A stretch of DNA of 64,000 bases from Thiodiazotropha sp040791665 (GCA_040791665.1 JBFNNX010000001.1:111223-175222); one strand, 5' to 3'; numbered from the stretch's first letter, positions 24,574-33,932 are shown. The notes: generated by a model from the sequence alone, not told the origin. Made by a program: numbers and translations.

Positions 24574-25884
24574 ATGCGCTTGTTTTTTCTCAAAACCTAT
24601 CTTGCGGTCATTCTTTTCTCCATAGTGATGTTTTTTGTCATGATATTTGTGATATTCAGGCCGGTTTTACTGAAAAGCAACTGGATCGACTTCAAGGAGG
24701 AAGTGATTGTGGACCACCAACTGATTATGCTCAAGTTGGATCAGACACCGCAAGGTCAATGGCAACAGGCAGTTTCCGACTATCAGCCCGTGTTCGACTT
24801 AGTAATGGAGTTGGTCGGCCGTGAATCGCTTAATAGCGCTGAGCAAAAGGCGCTCTTAGGTGAAGGCCCAAGACAATACCTTTGCGATATCTCGACAGAT
24901 ATCTGGTACAGTCTATTTGCCCTGCCCAACAACGACAGTGTATTGAAGATCTCCGAGACAGACACACCACCATTCAGCGATATCAACACGGATGAGGCCA
25001 TATGGTTGGTCCTACCGATCTTACTCATATCATTGTCTCAGGCATTCGGTACAATTCTGATTATTCGTTCAGTATCGAAGCCTGTCAAAGAACTATCTGA
25101 AGCAGCGGGCTTGTTCGGGAAGGGAGAATTAGGCGCCAGAATAGACAAACCCCGCCCACCGGTTGAGCTACTGGCGAAAAGTTTTAATAGCATGGCCGAC
25201 CAGCTGGAAGGCAAGATCCATGAACAGCAGCTCATGATCGGTGCTATTCCGCATGAATTGCGCACACCTCTGAGCCGTATCCGTTTTGCCCTTGATCTGT
25301 CACGCAATAAGTACACGATTGAAGCCCTGCAGCAACAAATCGAGCAGATCGATGCCTATGTGGACGAGCTGGATTGCGCCGTTGAGGATGTGCTGGAGTA
25401 TACCCGCCTGCAAAGCAACAAGGCATCGATCGATGAAGCGATTGATCTGTGTGCGCTGGCAAATTCCGTCGCCGAGTGCTATCAGGACATGGTTATCAAA
25501 ATCGACGTTACTTGTCAGAGGGGGACACAGGGTTATGGAAATGAAGGCTTGATAAGACGAGCCCTGCATAACCTGATGCGGAATGCTGTGCATTTTACTG
25601 AGACCGGAATCGCAGTTCGTGTCTTGGTGAAGCAGAATGATATCGTGATCCAGGTTGAGGATGACGGGTCAGGCATTCCGGCTGAAAAGCTGGAAGATAT
25701 CTTCCTGGTTTTTTCCCGCATCGATAAGAGTCGGAGCCGTGAGACCGGCGGTATAGGATTGGGGCTCGCATTCGTACAGCTGATAATGCGGCAGCACAAT
25801 GGCGTGGCGGTTGCCAGGAACATCGAGTCAGGTGGTTTATGCGTTGAATTGCGCTGGCCTGGTATCTCCGGGAAAGTCCGATAA
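24574..25884 (+). CDS. RstB-type sensor histidine kinase
   Basis: A 436-residue membrane kinase. Membrane span 1 (YLAVILFSIVMFFVMIFVIF, residues 10-29), a periplasmic domain of about 120 residues, span 2 (about 148-168), then HAMP and the dimerisation domain with the phosphorylated His at about H227 in AIPHELRTPLSRI. The catalytic domain has the N box HNLMRNAVHF, the G1 box DDGSGIP and the G2 box GGIGLGLAFV, all intact. PHELRTPLSRI is typical of RstB-like kinases. Partner of the preceding regulator. The periplasmic part contains one Cys (YLCDIS) and no recognisable fold. Confidence 0.94.
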   Translation: MRLFFLKTYLAVILFSIVMFFVMIFVIFRPVLLKSNWIDFKEEVIVDHQLIMLKLDQTPQGQWQQAVSDYQPVFDLVMELVGRESLNSAEQKALLGEGPRQYLCDISTDIWYSLFALPNNDSVLKISETDTPPFSDINTDEAIWLVLPILLISLSQAFGTILIIRSVSKPVKELSEAAGLFGKGELGARIDKPRPPVELLAKSFNSMADQLEGKIHEQQLMIGAIPHELRTPLSRIRFALDLSRNKYTIEALQQQIEQIDAYVDELDCAVEDVLEYTRLQSNKASIDEAIDLCALANSVAECYQDMVIKIDVTCQRGTQGYGNEGLIRRALHNLMRNAVHFTETGIAVRVLVKQNDIVIQVEDDGSGIPAEKLEDIFLVFSRIDKSRSRETGGIGLGLAFVQLIMRQHNGVAVARNIESGGLCVELRWPGISGKVR

Positions 25885-26051
25885 CCCATACTTTTATATA
25901 TTCCCGATTTATAGGCAGTGCCCAACTCGCTTCACCAAAGATACACAGTCTCTACAAAACCTTACATAAGCAGACCCTCTTGTGACAGACATATATATAC
26001 AGGTGATGGATACTGCCAGCAACGATTAACACAATAACAGAGGAGATTGCC

Positions 26052-26426
26052 ATGCTATTCAATCCCAAAATAATAGTTGCGGCTTCAATAGTGCTCATGT
26101 TGAGTGGATGCGGAACGACCAGTAGTCAATACCGCCCAATCGTGGATGGTGACAAGAATACTAATTATGAAGTCGATCTGATTGCCTGCAGCAACCTCTC
26201 CCAGGAGAGGAGATTCACCAACGATGACGTTAAATCGGAAGCCTTACTGGGTGCAGCAATGGGCGCCCTGGTTGGCGCCATTGATGAGGGTTCGGAAGGT
26301 GCGGTTGGCGGTGCGATAGTCGGTGGCATGCTGGGTGCCGGCGAACGGGCATGGGAAACCCGGGAGGAGCGCAAGTTGATCGTTATCGAATGCATGAAGC
26401 AGCGCGGCCACCGGGTGGTCGGTTAG
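26052..26426 (+). CDS. Glycine-zipper lipoprotein
   Basis: A 124-residue lipoprotein: signal sequence with lipobox LMLSGC (acylated Cys about residue 20), then a short polar region with an additional Cys and a glycine-zipper segment (GAAMGALVGAIDEGSEGAVGG) followed by AIVGGMLGAGERAWE. Such proteins insert into or span the outer membrane region. A third Cys (VIECMKQRGH) near the C-terminus could form a disulfide. GAGGAG before the ATG supports the start. Followed after 25 bases by another lipoprotein gene on the same strand. Confidence 0.85.
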   Translation: MLFNPKIIVAASIVLMLSGCGTTSSQYRPIVDGDKNTNYEVDLIACSNLSQERRFTNDDVKSEALLGAAMGALVGAIDEGSEGAVGGAIVGGMLGAGERAWETREERKLIVIECMKQRGHRVVG

Positions 26427-26451
26427 ATTGTAATTGTGAGTGGAGATAAAC

Positions 26452-27498
26452 ATGTTTACGAATAAAGCAGTTATGTTGGCATGTTTTACCGCATTGCCGC
26501 TGCTGACCGGCTGTAATGGCGACTCGAATGGGAGCAGGGTTGCGGAATTCGTGTCACTGGATCAACCAGCTAATTATGAATATGGCAGCGTGACTGTCGA
26601 TGGGGCAAGCACGACACTAGCCTATAGCGGCCTGTTGTTGATTCAACTTGAACCACAGCAGGAGTACCAGGCCTTGGGACTGGCAGCCTTTGGCGAAGAT
26701 AACCAGTTACCTATCCTTACCATGTCGACGGAAGACGGTTTTCTACCTGATTTTGAGTGGGTTCTTGTGAACCTGCCGGATGCCGAAAATGGCTACTACT
26801 GTGATCAAATCAGCAGCGTGAAGACAGCTTCGACAGTCATTGAGGATGCCGTGGTCTTCTCCGCCATCGGGCGGAACTGTGTCGGTACAGGAGAAAACAC
26901 AGGACTACTAAAGGACATCCACATGAAACTCACCCAATCCATGATTTCTGGAGGAACCAGCCGTGTTGAGATCGATGGGGAGAGGGCCTATCTCGATACG
27001 GAGTTCCAACTCGGAGAAAATCTACGCCTCTCAGGGGGATTGGGTACCCGGGCCTACAATCAGATTTTCGATCTGGTATCTGACCACCCGGAGGTAACGA
27101 CAATCGTAGAAGGGACAATCTCAGGTTCGATTCACGACGACATCAACATGCAGACAGGCAGGCTCATCAGAAAGTCGGGGTTGTCCACCCACCTGGAAAG
27201 TACCAGCGATATCGCCTCAGGTGCTGTCGATCTGTTTTGCTCAGGCAATCAACGCACCATGGAAGAAGGCGCAACGTTCGGCGTACATTCCTGGTCTGAC
27301 TCTGAAAACGGTATCGAAGCGGTGGATCTCCCGGCTGACAGCCCATTGCACAATGCCCAGATCACCTATTTCAATGAAATGCTGAGCGAACCGATTGGAA
27401 AGGATTTTTACTTTTTCACGATTTATGCCGCTCCTGCCGACAGAATCTACCTTATGAGCAGGGCTGAGATAGAGTCATTCGGCATATTAACAGAATAG
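26452..27498 (+). CDS. Lipoprotein of unknown function
   Basis: A 348-residue predicted lipoprotein with lipobox LLTGC near residues 16-20. The mature part is acidic, rich in Gly, Ser and Thr, contains three further Cys (two likely paired around CDQISS and GRNCVG), and ends with a FYFFTIYAAPADRIYLMS segment. I recognise no domain. GGAG seven bases before the ATG at 26452 supports the start over a GTG at 26440. It probably shares a transcript with the glycine-zipper lipoprotein; both lie downstream of the RstAB-like genes, which could regulate them. Confidence 0.8.
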   Translation: MFTNKAVMLACFTALPLLTGCNGDSNGSRVAEFVSLDQPANYEYGSVTVDGASTTLAYSGLLLIQLEPQQEYQALGLAAFGEDNQLPILTMSTEDGFLPDFEWVLVNLPDAENGYYCDQISSVKTASTVIEDAVVFSAIGRNCVGTGENTGLLKDIHMKLTQSMISGGTSRVEIDGERAYLDTEFQLGENLRLSGGLGTRAYNQIFDLVSDHPEVTTIVEGTISGSIHDDINMQTGRLIRKSGLSTHLESTSDIASGAVDLFCSGNQRTMEEGATFGVHSWSDSENGIEAVDLPADSPLHNAQITYFNEMLSEPIGKDFYFFTIYAAPADRIYLMSRAEIESFGILTE

Positions 27499-27763
27499 TA
27501 GAACCGCCATCGATACCTGACCGGCGTGCAGAAAGGCCCACCAATTCAAATCGTATACTGAAAGATTGCGTACAGCACATTATTCACTATAAATGTTTGT
27601 CGGAAGTAGAGGCAGAGTAAGGATGTTCAAATACAATAATCATAATCTCTTGATGATATGATCGAAAGATGAAAAACTCATAACCTGCTCTGTATTCAAG
27701 GTCAGTCGCATACTGCACCCTGCATATTGTTAATTTCGATATTAAGGTAAGTTTGTCCATCCC

Positions 27764-28486
27764 ATGAAACATCCCATTCCTTTGTATTTGGCGCTTTTTC
27801 TGTTTTCAATCGCAACGTACGCAGGTCCGGTTTTGTCGGATAAAGCACTCGATCAATCCGGTTCACAGCAGATCGTCATGATAGGCGCATCCTATTTGCA
27901 AGGCTGGCCATTAAATGAAGTAGCATGTCTCCCGGTTGTCAATAAAGGTGTATCCGGCGAGACCTCCACCCAGGTTCGCGAGCGTTTTGAAGCCGATGCC
28001 ATCTCCAATAATCCTATAGCGGTCATTATCTGGGGCCATATCAATGATTTCTCGAATGCACCGATGGAACAGGAACAGCAGACACGCCAGACAGCAATTG
28101 ACAACCTGAAATACATGATAGACCGCACGAAAGAAGAGGGAATCATACCGATAATCGCAACTGAGATAACTTTCGGCATGCCTTCGGACATAAAGACATC
28201 CGTCATGCAGTTTATTGGAAAAATATTGGGAAAACGTAGTTTTCAGGATTACATCAGCTCGAATGTTTTAGCGGTCAACGAATGGATCAGAAACTATGCG
28301 AATGAGCATGGAGTCAGTGTGTTGGAAGTTGAAAGGTTGATGACTAATTCAGAGGGAAACCGTAAGGAAGGCTACTACACGGAAGATCTATCGCACATCA
28401 CTAAACCGGCTTACCAGGACTTGCAAGCCTTTGCACAGCCGTTTTTACAGCAGGTCTTAATCGAAAAGCATGGCTTGTGCAAATAG
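27764..28486 (+). CDS. SGNH/GDSL-type hydrolase, exported
   Basis: A 240-residue secreted or periplasmic esterase/lipase-like protein. A signal peptide (LYLALFLFSIATYA) precedes the SGNH blocks: block I IGASYLQGW (nucleophile Ser), block II NKGVSGETS (Gly), block III WGHINDFS (Asn) and block V DLSHITKPAY with the Asp-x-x-His pair. Block I lacks the GDSL wording but keeps G-x-S. Substrates of this broad superfamily range from lipids to acetylated sugars, so none is inferred. It converges on the repeat protein gene at 28502 with 15 bases between. Confidence 0.87.
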   Translation: MKHPIPLYLALFLFSIATYAGPVLSDKALDQSGSQQIVMIGASYLQGWPLNEVACLPVVNKGVSGETSTQVRERFEADAISNNPIAVIIWGHINDFSNAPMEQEQQTRQTAIDNLKYMIDRTKEEGIIPIIATEITFGMPSDIKTSVMQFIGKILGKRSFQDYISSNVLAVNEWIRNYANEHGVSVLEVERLMTNSEGNRKEGYYTEDLSHITKPAYQDLQAFAQPFLQQVLIEKHGLCK

Positions 28487-28501
28487 GCAGGATAGCCAGT
28501 T

Positions 28502-29233
28502 TCAGAACTCGATATCCCCTCCCACCCTGATAGTGCCAGGCAACCGCTTGATTCGCGTACCCGCCAGGTAGAGATCGCCACCCACCTGAAGATCCTTCGG
28601 CAGTTTTTTGATATCGACGGCCCGAAGATCAAGCCATTCGCCCACGCTAAGCCCTTTGGGAAGGCGCTTTATCGAAGTACCGACCAAATTCAACCAGCCG
28701 CCGATCTTCAAGCCATTTGGCAGTTCCTTGACGGGTGTCGCGGACAGATCCAATCCCCCACCCACTTTGAGGTGCGCGGGAAGTTTGACCAGCTCAGAAT
28801 TGCCCAGATAGAGATCGCCACCCACGGAGAGGTTTTTAGGCAAGTTTTCGATCAGTGTGCCGGAGAGTTCCAGATCTCCCGGCACAACCAGGCCATTGGG
28901 CAGCTTCATGATTCTGCTTGCCCGCAGATCGAGTCCGGCGCCGAGTCTGATACCTTTCGGCAGGTTGCGAATCCTTGTGCTGAACAGACAGAGATCACCG
29001 TCGACACGAAGCCTGGGTGGCAACTCCTCGATCATCGTATCCGACATATCGAGATTTCCTGTTACATGCAGGCGCCTGGGCAAGCGAATATTATGGCTAC
29101 CTGAAAGTCTCAGATTACCATTAACAAACAGGGTCTTAGGTAACCTGATATCTTGGGCCTTTTGAAGATCGAGATCACCTTCGAATTGCTTGCCAATCTG
29201 TTCATCGCTCACTGGTTTGTTTATACCTGCCAT
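28502..29233 (-). CDS. Protein of tandem 20-residue LP-type repeats
   Basis: A 243-residue protein built almost wholly from about ten tandem repeats of exactly 20 residues with the consensus GGDLxLxxTxIxxLPxxLxV. Examples are PGDLELSGTLIENLPKNLSV and GGDLYLAGTRIKRLPGTIRV. The regular hydrophobic spacing suggests a right- or left-handed beta-solenoid or leucine-rich-repeat-like coil. A short N-terminal leader (MAGINKPVSDEQIGKQFEG) precedes them, and no signal peptide or membrane span is seen, so it is probably cytoplasmic. The related 60-base DNA units are diverged. Function unknown; a binding scaffold is plausible. Confidence 0.85.
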   Translation of the reverse strand: MAGINKPVSDEQIGKQFEGDLDLQKAQDIRLPKTLFVNGNLRLSGSHNIRLPRRLHVTGNLDMSDTMIEELPPRLRVDGDLCLFSTRIRNLPKGIRLGAGLDLRASRIMKLPNGLVVPGDLELSGTLIENLPKNLSVGGDLYLGNSELVKLPAHLKVGGGLDLSATPVKELPNGLKIGGWLNLVGTSIKRLPKGLSVGEWLDLRAVDIKKLPKDLQVGGDLYLAGTRIKRLPGTIRVGGDIEF

Positions 29234-29433
29234 TATTCGATTTTATTAATAAAAGTTTACCCACTGCACCGGCAACCGGAATATCAATTCTGATAGAATC
29301 TCAGGTTCGAGTTGAAATATATTACAAATAATTGACCGCAAGATTAAAACGGGATTATCACTGTTATGCAGTGAGAAAGTAAGCCGATCCATCTAATTCT
29401 GGAGTCGCAGATGGAGCAGAGGGGGAAAGGAGA

Positions 29434-30117
29434 TTGAAAATCACGATTTTTCTGCTGATTGTCGCCGCGATTCTCATTGCCGCTTGGTATTTCGAGAATC
29501 ATCGCCGTGACGCCCTCGCGAAAGCGGCCCAGCGCATCGGCCTTACGCTTGATCCTGGCCAACAGCGACTACCCCAGTTCCTGGATGACGCGGATTTCTA
29601 TCTGTTCAACCAGGGACAGCCCCTCATTCAGAACATGATGCGGGGCGGACGTATTGGAGACCGTATATTGGTATTCAACTACACTTTCGAAGCCACACAG
29701 GGGTTTGAAGGCAGACGTGAAATCCCCAGTTTGACCGACGAAGGAGTAATCCTGACACATATGCAAACAGTGGTTGCCTTCCATGAGATCACCCCCCTGC
29801 CACACTTCGACCTAAGTCCGAACGACAAGTCAAAACGGACGCTGAATAGCGACTTCAGAACAGTGGCCTTTGATGAGGCCTCGAACTTTACTCAAAACTA
29901 CCGTCTTGCGGCCCGTGAAGAGGCAAAAGTGAGATCGTTATTCAATAATGAACTACTGACCCATTTCGCCGACAATCCCGGATGGGTGGTTGAGAGCCGG
30001 GGAGACCGAGTGATCTTTTACCAGAAAGAGCGGCGTGTAGACCCTGAACTGATAACGGAATTCATCGATCAGGCTCACTCCCTGTTAGACCGTTTTCGTA
30101 GTCTCAAGAATCAGTAA
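29434..30117 (+). CDS. Membrane-anchored protein of unknown function
   Basis: A 227-residue protein with one N-terminal membrane span (IFLLIVAAILIAAWYF, residues 5-20) and a soluble domain of about 200 residues. No family recognised. The segment MMRGGRIGDRILVFNYTFEA and the C-terminal GWVVESRGDRVIFYQKER suggest a beta-rich fold, and the C-terminal helix AHSLLDRFRSL is amphipathic. The start is a TTG at 29434 behind a purine-rich GGGGGAAAGGAGA; no ATG is available in frame before residue 60. It stands alone. Confidence 0.7.
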   Translation: MKITIFLLIVAAILIAAWYFENHRRDALAKAAQRIGLTLDPGQQRLPQFLDDADFYLFNQGQPLIQNMMRGGRIGDRILVFNYTFEATQGFEGRREIPSLTDEGVILTHMQTVVAFHEITPLPHFDLSPNDKSKRTLNSDFRTVAFDEASNFTQNYRLAAREEAKVRSLFNNELLTHFADNPGWVVESRGDRVIFYQKERRVDPELITEFIDQAHSLLDRFRSLKNQ

Positions 30118-30121
30118 GAGC

Positions 30122-30202
30122 TATTGACTCGGTCAGGCGCATCCAGCCTGTCAGCTCCCGGACAATATTAACCCGGCAATCATTATGGTTGACGAGTCAA
30201 TA
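30122..30202. repeat. Long-range inverted repeat with inner hairpin
   Basis: Perfect ten-base arms TATTGACTCG (30122-30131) and CGAGTCAATA (30193-30202) enclose a 61-base loop that contains the hairpin CAGGC-GCATCCA-GCCTG. The left arm begins four bases after the stop of the upstream gene. It may be a terminator-like 3' structure or a small palindromic element. No T tract follows. Confidence 0.45.
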
Positions 30203-30362
30203 ACTAGACAGGACGGGTCGTCGCCACACTGAAGGATGCCTATGGAGTAAACTCTCTGCTAAATTGCCCATTGTTCAGGTAGTGCACTGTTCTTAAACGC
30301 GGCATAACCGCAATCCAGCGGTTATCTGCCGGACCATCAGCGGATTGACGGCTGCAACCACA

Positions 30363-31688
30363 ATGATTAGACATTCCGCCATTCATAACCATATAAAAAA
30401 AATGGTCAATATCAAGCCGAGCGAACATCGTGCCGTGATCTGGTCCTTTGTCTATTTTTTCTCATTGCTCAGCAGTTACTACATAATGCGCCCGATCCGG
30501 GACGAGATGGGGGTTATCGCAGGAGTAGATAAATTGCAATGGCTGTTCACAGCCACATTTATCGTCATGCTGCTAGCAGTGCCGCTGTTTGGTTATGTGA
30601 CATCACGTCTGCAGCGCAAATTATTTCTACCTTACATCTACTATTTCTTTATCGGCAATATTCTGCTCTTCTATCTTCTTTTCGAATCCGGATTTTCACG
30701 CATTCTTACCGCCCGGATCTTTTTCGTCTGGTTGAGCGTCTTTAATCTGTTTGTCGTCTCGGTCTTCTGGAGCTTCATGACCGATCTGTTCAAAGATGAA
30801 CAGGCAAGACGGCTGTTCGCCATAATCGCCGCGGGAGGAACCATCGGCGCGATTATCGGACCACTCATGACGACACTGCTGGTTCAATCCATCGGCACCG
30901 CCTCTATGCTGTTGATATCGGCTGGACTACTTGGTCTATCTGTCATCAGCATTTATCAGCTGATCGCCTGGCAACGGACTCAGCATAGGATCGATGATAC
31001 TCATAGACTCGATGACAAGCCTTTGGGAGGAGCAATACTGGATGGAATACGCCTTGCCCTCTCCTCCCCCTATTTGTTAGGAATCTGCCTGTTGATGCTA
31101 CTGTTTACCCTGCTCTCAACTTTCCTCTATTTTCAACAGGCACAGATCGTCAAAGATGCCTTTTCCGACTCGGAAACGCGTACCTCTGTTTTTGCAGCTA
31201 TCGATCTCAGTGTGAATCTGCTTACTCTGTTGTTACAGACCTTTGTGACATCACGTCTGGTGAAGGGAGTCGGTCTGGGCCTTACATTGGCTTTAATCCC
31301 TCTACTGCTTGCGTTCGGCTTTTTATTGTTGGGATTCTACCCTCTACTACCGGTTTTGATCGCTGTTCAAATAATGAGACGCGCTGGAAATTACGCCATT
31401 ATGCGGCCGGCGCGTGAGATGCTATATGTAGTCCTTAGCCGGGAAGAGAAATATAAGGCAAAGAATTTTATTGATACCGTAGTCTATCGCGGCGGGGATG
31501 CAGTCAGCTCCTGGATCTATGCAGGCCTTAAAGCGGTCGGCTTCGCTCTCTCCGGCATCGCCTGGATCGCAGTACCGATCTCCCTGTTTTGGGCATGGAT
31601 TGCATACAGACTGGGCCGACGGCAAACTATCATGGCGAATGGACTGCCCACTAATTCTGCAGGAGGACGCTATGAACAGATCAGATAG
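30363..31688 (+). CDS. MFS-like carrier related to nucleotide (Npt/TLC-type) transporters
   Basis: A 441-residue polytopic membrane protein with about twelve spans. The N-terminal SEHRAVIWSFVYFFSLLSSYYIMRPIRDEMG pattern (two parts, residues 19-50) and the AIIAAGGTIGAIIGP motif are those I associate with the bacterial NTP/NDP-exchange (Npt1/Npt2-like) branch of MFS proteins. The family was first known from intracellular parasites, but free-living proteobacteria carry divergent members with unknown substrates. The start is uncertain: ATGs at 30345, 30363 and 30402 all lack good ribosome sites. Its 3' end overlaps the next gene by 17 bases. Confidence 0.75.
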   Translation: MIRHSAIHNHIKKMVNIKPSEHRAVIWSFVYFFSLLSSYYIMRPIRDEMGVIAGVDKLQWLFTATFIVMLLAVPLFGYVTSRLQRKLFLPYIYYFFIGNILLFYLLFESGFSRILTARIFFVWLSVFNLFVVSVFWSFMTDLFKDEQARRLFAIIAAGGTIGAIIGPLMTTLLVQSIGTASMLLISAGLLGLSVISIYQLIAWQRTQHRIDDTHRLDDKPLGGAILDGIRLALSSPYLLGICLLMLLFTLLSTFLYFQQAQIVKDAFSDSETRTSVFAAIDLSVNLLTLLLQTFVTSRLVKGVGLGLTLALIPLLLAFGFLLLGFYPLLPVLIAVQIMRRAGNYAIMRPAREMLYVVLSREEKYKAKNFIDTVVYRGGDAVSSWIYAGLKAVGFALSGIAWIAVPISLFWAWIAYRLGRRQTIMANGLPTNSAGGRYEQIR

Positions 31689-32613
31689 ACCGATCGGACG
31701 CAGGGCACTGCTCAAAATGATTGCTGCTTTGGCCGGCAGCTGTTGGCTCACTCCGAGCTTGAGTCAGGCCGCCGAACGAACAGCAATCAGAAAAACGATA
31801 CCGGCCAGTAATGAGACATTGCCCGTGATTGGAATGGGCACCTCTCGCACCTTCGATTCTGCCGGAAATCATGAAAAGATAGCCAACCTTGGTAAGGTAT
31901 TGGAGCAGTTTTTTAAAATGGGAGGATCACTGATCGATTCATCTCCCATGTACGGCTCCGCTGAACATGTACTAGGTACCTTATTAAAGCATACCCAACC
32001 AGGATCACTGTTTGCTGCCACCAAGGTCTGGACCGACGGCAAGGAAAACGGCGTTACTCAGATGGAACTCTCGAGGAAGTTGTGGGGGATCGAACGTTTC
32101 GATCTCATGCAAATTCATAATCTAAGAGATTGGCGAGTACACCTTGAGACACTGAAGAGGATGAAAGCGGAGGGCAAGATCCGCTACGTGGGTATAACGA
32201 CATCGCATGGTCGTGATCATGACGAATTGTATCGGGCTCTCTCAAACAACCCTTTCGACTTCGTTCAGCTGAGTTACAATATCAGAGACCGGGCAGTGGA
32301 AAAGAAGCTATTACCCTTGGCGAGGGACAGGGGTATCGCTGTGATCGCAAATCGTCCCTTTGCCCGGGGTAACCTGTTCAGACTGGTCAAAGAGAAGCCG
32401 CTACCGGAATGGGTGGATGAATTCGACTGCAACAGCTGGGGGCAGTTCTTCCTTAAATATATCGTCTCCCATCCTGCCATCACCTGTGCCATACCCGCAA
32501 CCTCGAAGATACACCATGTGCTTGACAATATGAGTGCAGGTTTTGGAAAAATACCAGACAGCACGATGCGCAGAGAGATGGAAAAGGTCTTTGAGCAGAT
32601 ATCTCAAACCTGA
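31672..32613 (+). CDS. Aldo/keto reductase with Tat signal
   Basis: A 313-residue protein with a twin-arginine signal (GRRALLKMIAALAG, residues 9-22, cleavage after SQA) and an aldo/keto reductase TIM barrel. The catalytic tetrad is visible: Asp and Tyr in LIDSSPMYGSAE, Lys in ATKVWTDG and His in LMQIHNLRD. Tat export implies folding, possibly with bound NAD(P)H, before transport. AGGAGG five bases before the ATG at 31672 fixes the start and places it 17 bases inside the upstream carrier gene, so the two are coupled. Substrate unknown. Confidence 0.9.
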   Translation: MNRSDRPIGRRALLKMIAALAGSCWLTPSLSQAAERTAIRKTIPASNETLPVIGMGTSRTFDSAGNHEKIANLGKVLEQFFKMGGSLIDSSPMYGSAEHVLGTLLKHTQPGSLFAATKVWTDGKENGVTQMELSRKLWGIERFDLMQIHNLRDWRVHLETLKRMKAEGKIRYVGITTSHGRDHDELYRALSNNPFDFVQLSYNIRDRAVEKKLLPLARDRGIAVIANRPFARGNLFRLVKEKPLPEWVDEFDCNSWGQFFLKYIVSHPAITCAIPATSKIHHVLDNMSAGFGKIPDSTMRREMEKVFEQISQT

Positions 32614-32652
32614 CCTTTCCGGTTGGTGGAGATATTATGTATGGGGTTCCAA

Positions 32653-33708
32653 TCAATTCGCCAACGTCACCCGGTTTCTGCCTAATGATTTAGAGCGGTA
32701 GAGTGCCTGATCACAGCGGTTGAGAAAATCTTCACCGGTTTCACCCATGCGGAATGCGGCCACACCGATCGATGCCGAAATGCCGCCGACAACACTCCCG
32801 GTATTCGGTCGTTTGAGTACGATCTTCTCAATAATGGTACGGAAGTGTTCAGCCAAGTTGCGTGCATTGCTGGAGCCTATATCCGGCAGCAGGATGGCAA
32901 ACTCATCACCGCCGAATCGTGCGCAGGCATCTTTTCCTTTGGTATGACGCTTTAACAATTCCGCCACTGCGCGCAGCACCTTATCTCCCAGAAGATGACC
33001 ATGGTTATCATTGACCTCCTTGAATTTGTCAATGTCTATGAGCACCAGACAAAAATTGGCAGCATGTTGCTGGTCGACCTCGCTGATCATCGACGCCAGT
33101 GTCTGATCGAATCCACGTCGATTCATCACTCCCGTGAGCGGATCCAACATCGCTTCCTGCCTGGCATAACTCAACTCCTCCTTGAGTTTCTCAACCTCGT
33201 CAGTGGAGTTGAGCAGTTGTGTCTCAAACTGATTCGTCTCGGTAATCAATGAGCGGGTCTCAGAGATAATCGAAGAAACCGCCTGCATGACGCTTTCAAT
33301 CCTGTTACTTTCCGCCAAGGTGTCGATATGCGTTTTAATCTTTTCATTGGCCACCGAGGTCTTACCGGTCAAATCGATCATAGTGCCCAAGGTATGCGCG
33401 ACGATATCCATCAGTTCCTCTCTCAGATCCCTCAGCACCGCTTCATCACAATTGCAGACATAGTGTCTGAACAGTTTCCCAACAGCCTCTTCCCGCCAAT
33501 CCCCGTCGCTCTTCAGCAATTCGTCCAACCGCGCGTTTAGGGCGGGGTCCTCACCGAGAACATAATGGTATGCAATGCTGAAAGTGACTGGATTGATTAT
33601 TAGTTCGTGTTTTGCCAGAAAGGCGACTGTCAGGCGAAAGATCTCACCGGCCTTTTCTGGATTTTTTGGGTATGACCCCATTACTTTCGTATCTGTCGTT
33701 TGTTCCAT
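32653..33708 (-). CDS. Diguanylate cyclase (GGDEF)
   Basis: A 351-residue soluble protein. The C-terminal GGDEF domain (about residues 190-350) has the intact active-site motif GGDEF at residues 266-270, so it should synthesise c-di-GMP. The allosteric I-site position reads KGKD rather than RxxD, suggesting weakened product inhibition. The N-terminal ~180 residues are helical with a coiled-coil stretch (FETQLLNSTDEVEKLKEEL) just before GGDEF, and contain a CNCDEA motif near residue 80, of a type seen in a family of cytosolic cyclases without a known ligand. No membrane span. Single-gene unit. Confidence 0.93.
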   Translation of the reverse strand: MEQTTDTKVMGSYPKNPEKAGEIFRLTVAFLAKHELIINPVTFSIAYHYVLGEDPALNARLDELLKSDGDWREEAVGKLFRHYVCNCDEAVLRDLREELMDIVAHTLGTMIDLTGKTSVANEKIKTHIDTLAESNRIESVMQAVSSIISETRSLITETNQFETQLLNSTDEVEKLKEELSYARQEAMLDPLTGVMNRRGFDQTLASMISEVDQQHAANFCLVLIDIDKFKEVNDNHGHLLGDKVLRAVAELLKRHTKGKDACARFGGDEFAILLPDIGSSNARNLAEHFRTIIEKIVLKRPNTGSVVGGISASIGVAAFRMGETGEDFLNRCDQALYRSKSLGRNRVTLAN

Positions 33709-33932
33709 ATCTACTTCAAATATTTATCTTTTTTTTAAAATCTTTAGAAAATTCCGCTACGGCAATACCCTTATTTAAGTAGGTTTTATTTCACATGATA
33801 TGACACTTGGCCTGGCAACTGGGATTTAGAAATCACCTGATTATACGTTGTTATGATTTCACCCGTAATTATATACACGGGATGTCGTTTAATCCTGAAA
33901 ATATTAGTCTATAAGAGGTTACAAAACAGGGA

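Noticed and set aside
27587..27772. Minus-strand frame of 61 codons before the SGNH hydrolase gene
   Set aside because: No ribosome site, overlaps the hydrolase promoter region and start; composition is not convincing.
30122..30202. A tRNA-like cloverleaf in the inverted repeat
   Set aside because: No T-loop, anticodon stem or CCA-type acceptor pattern can be formed.
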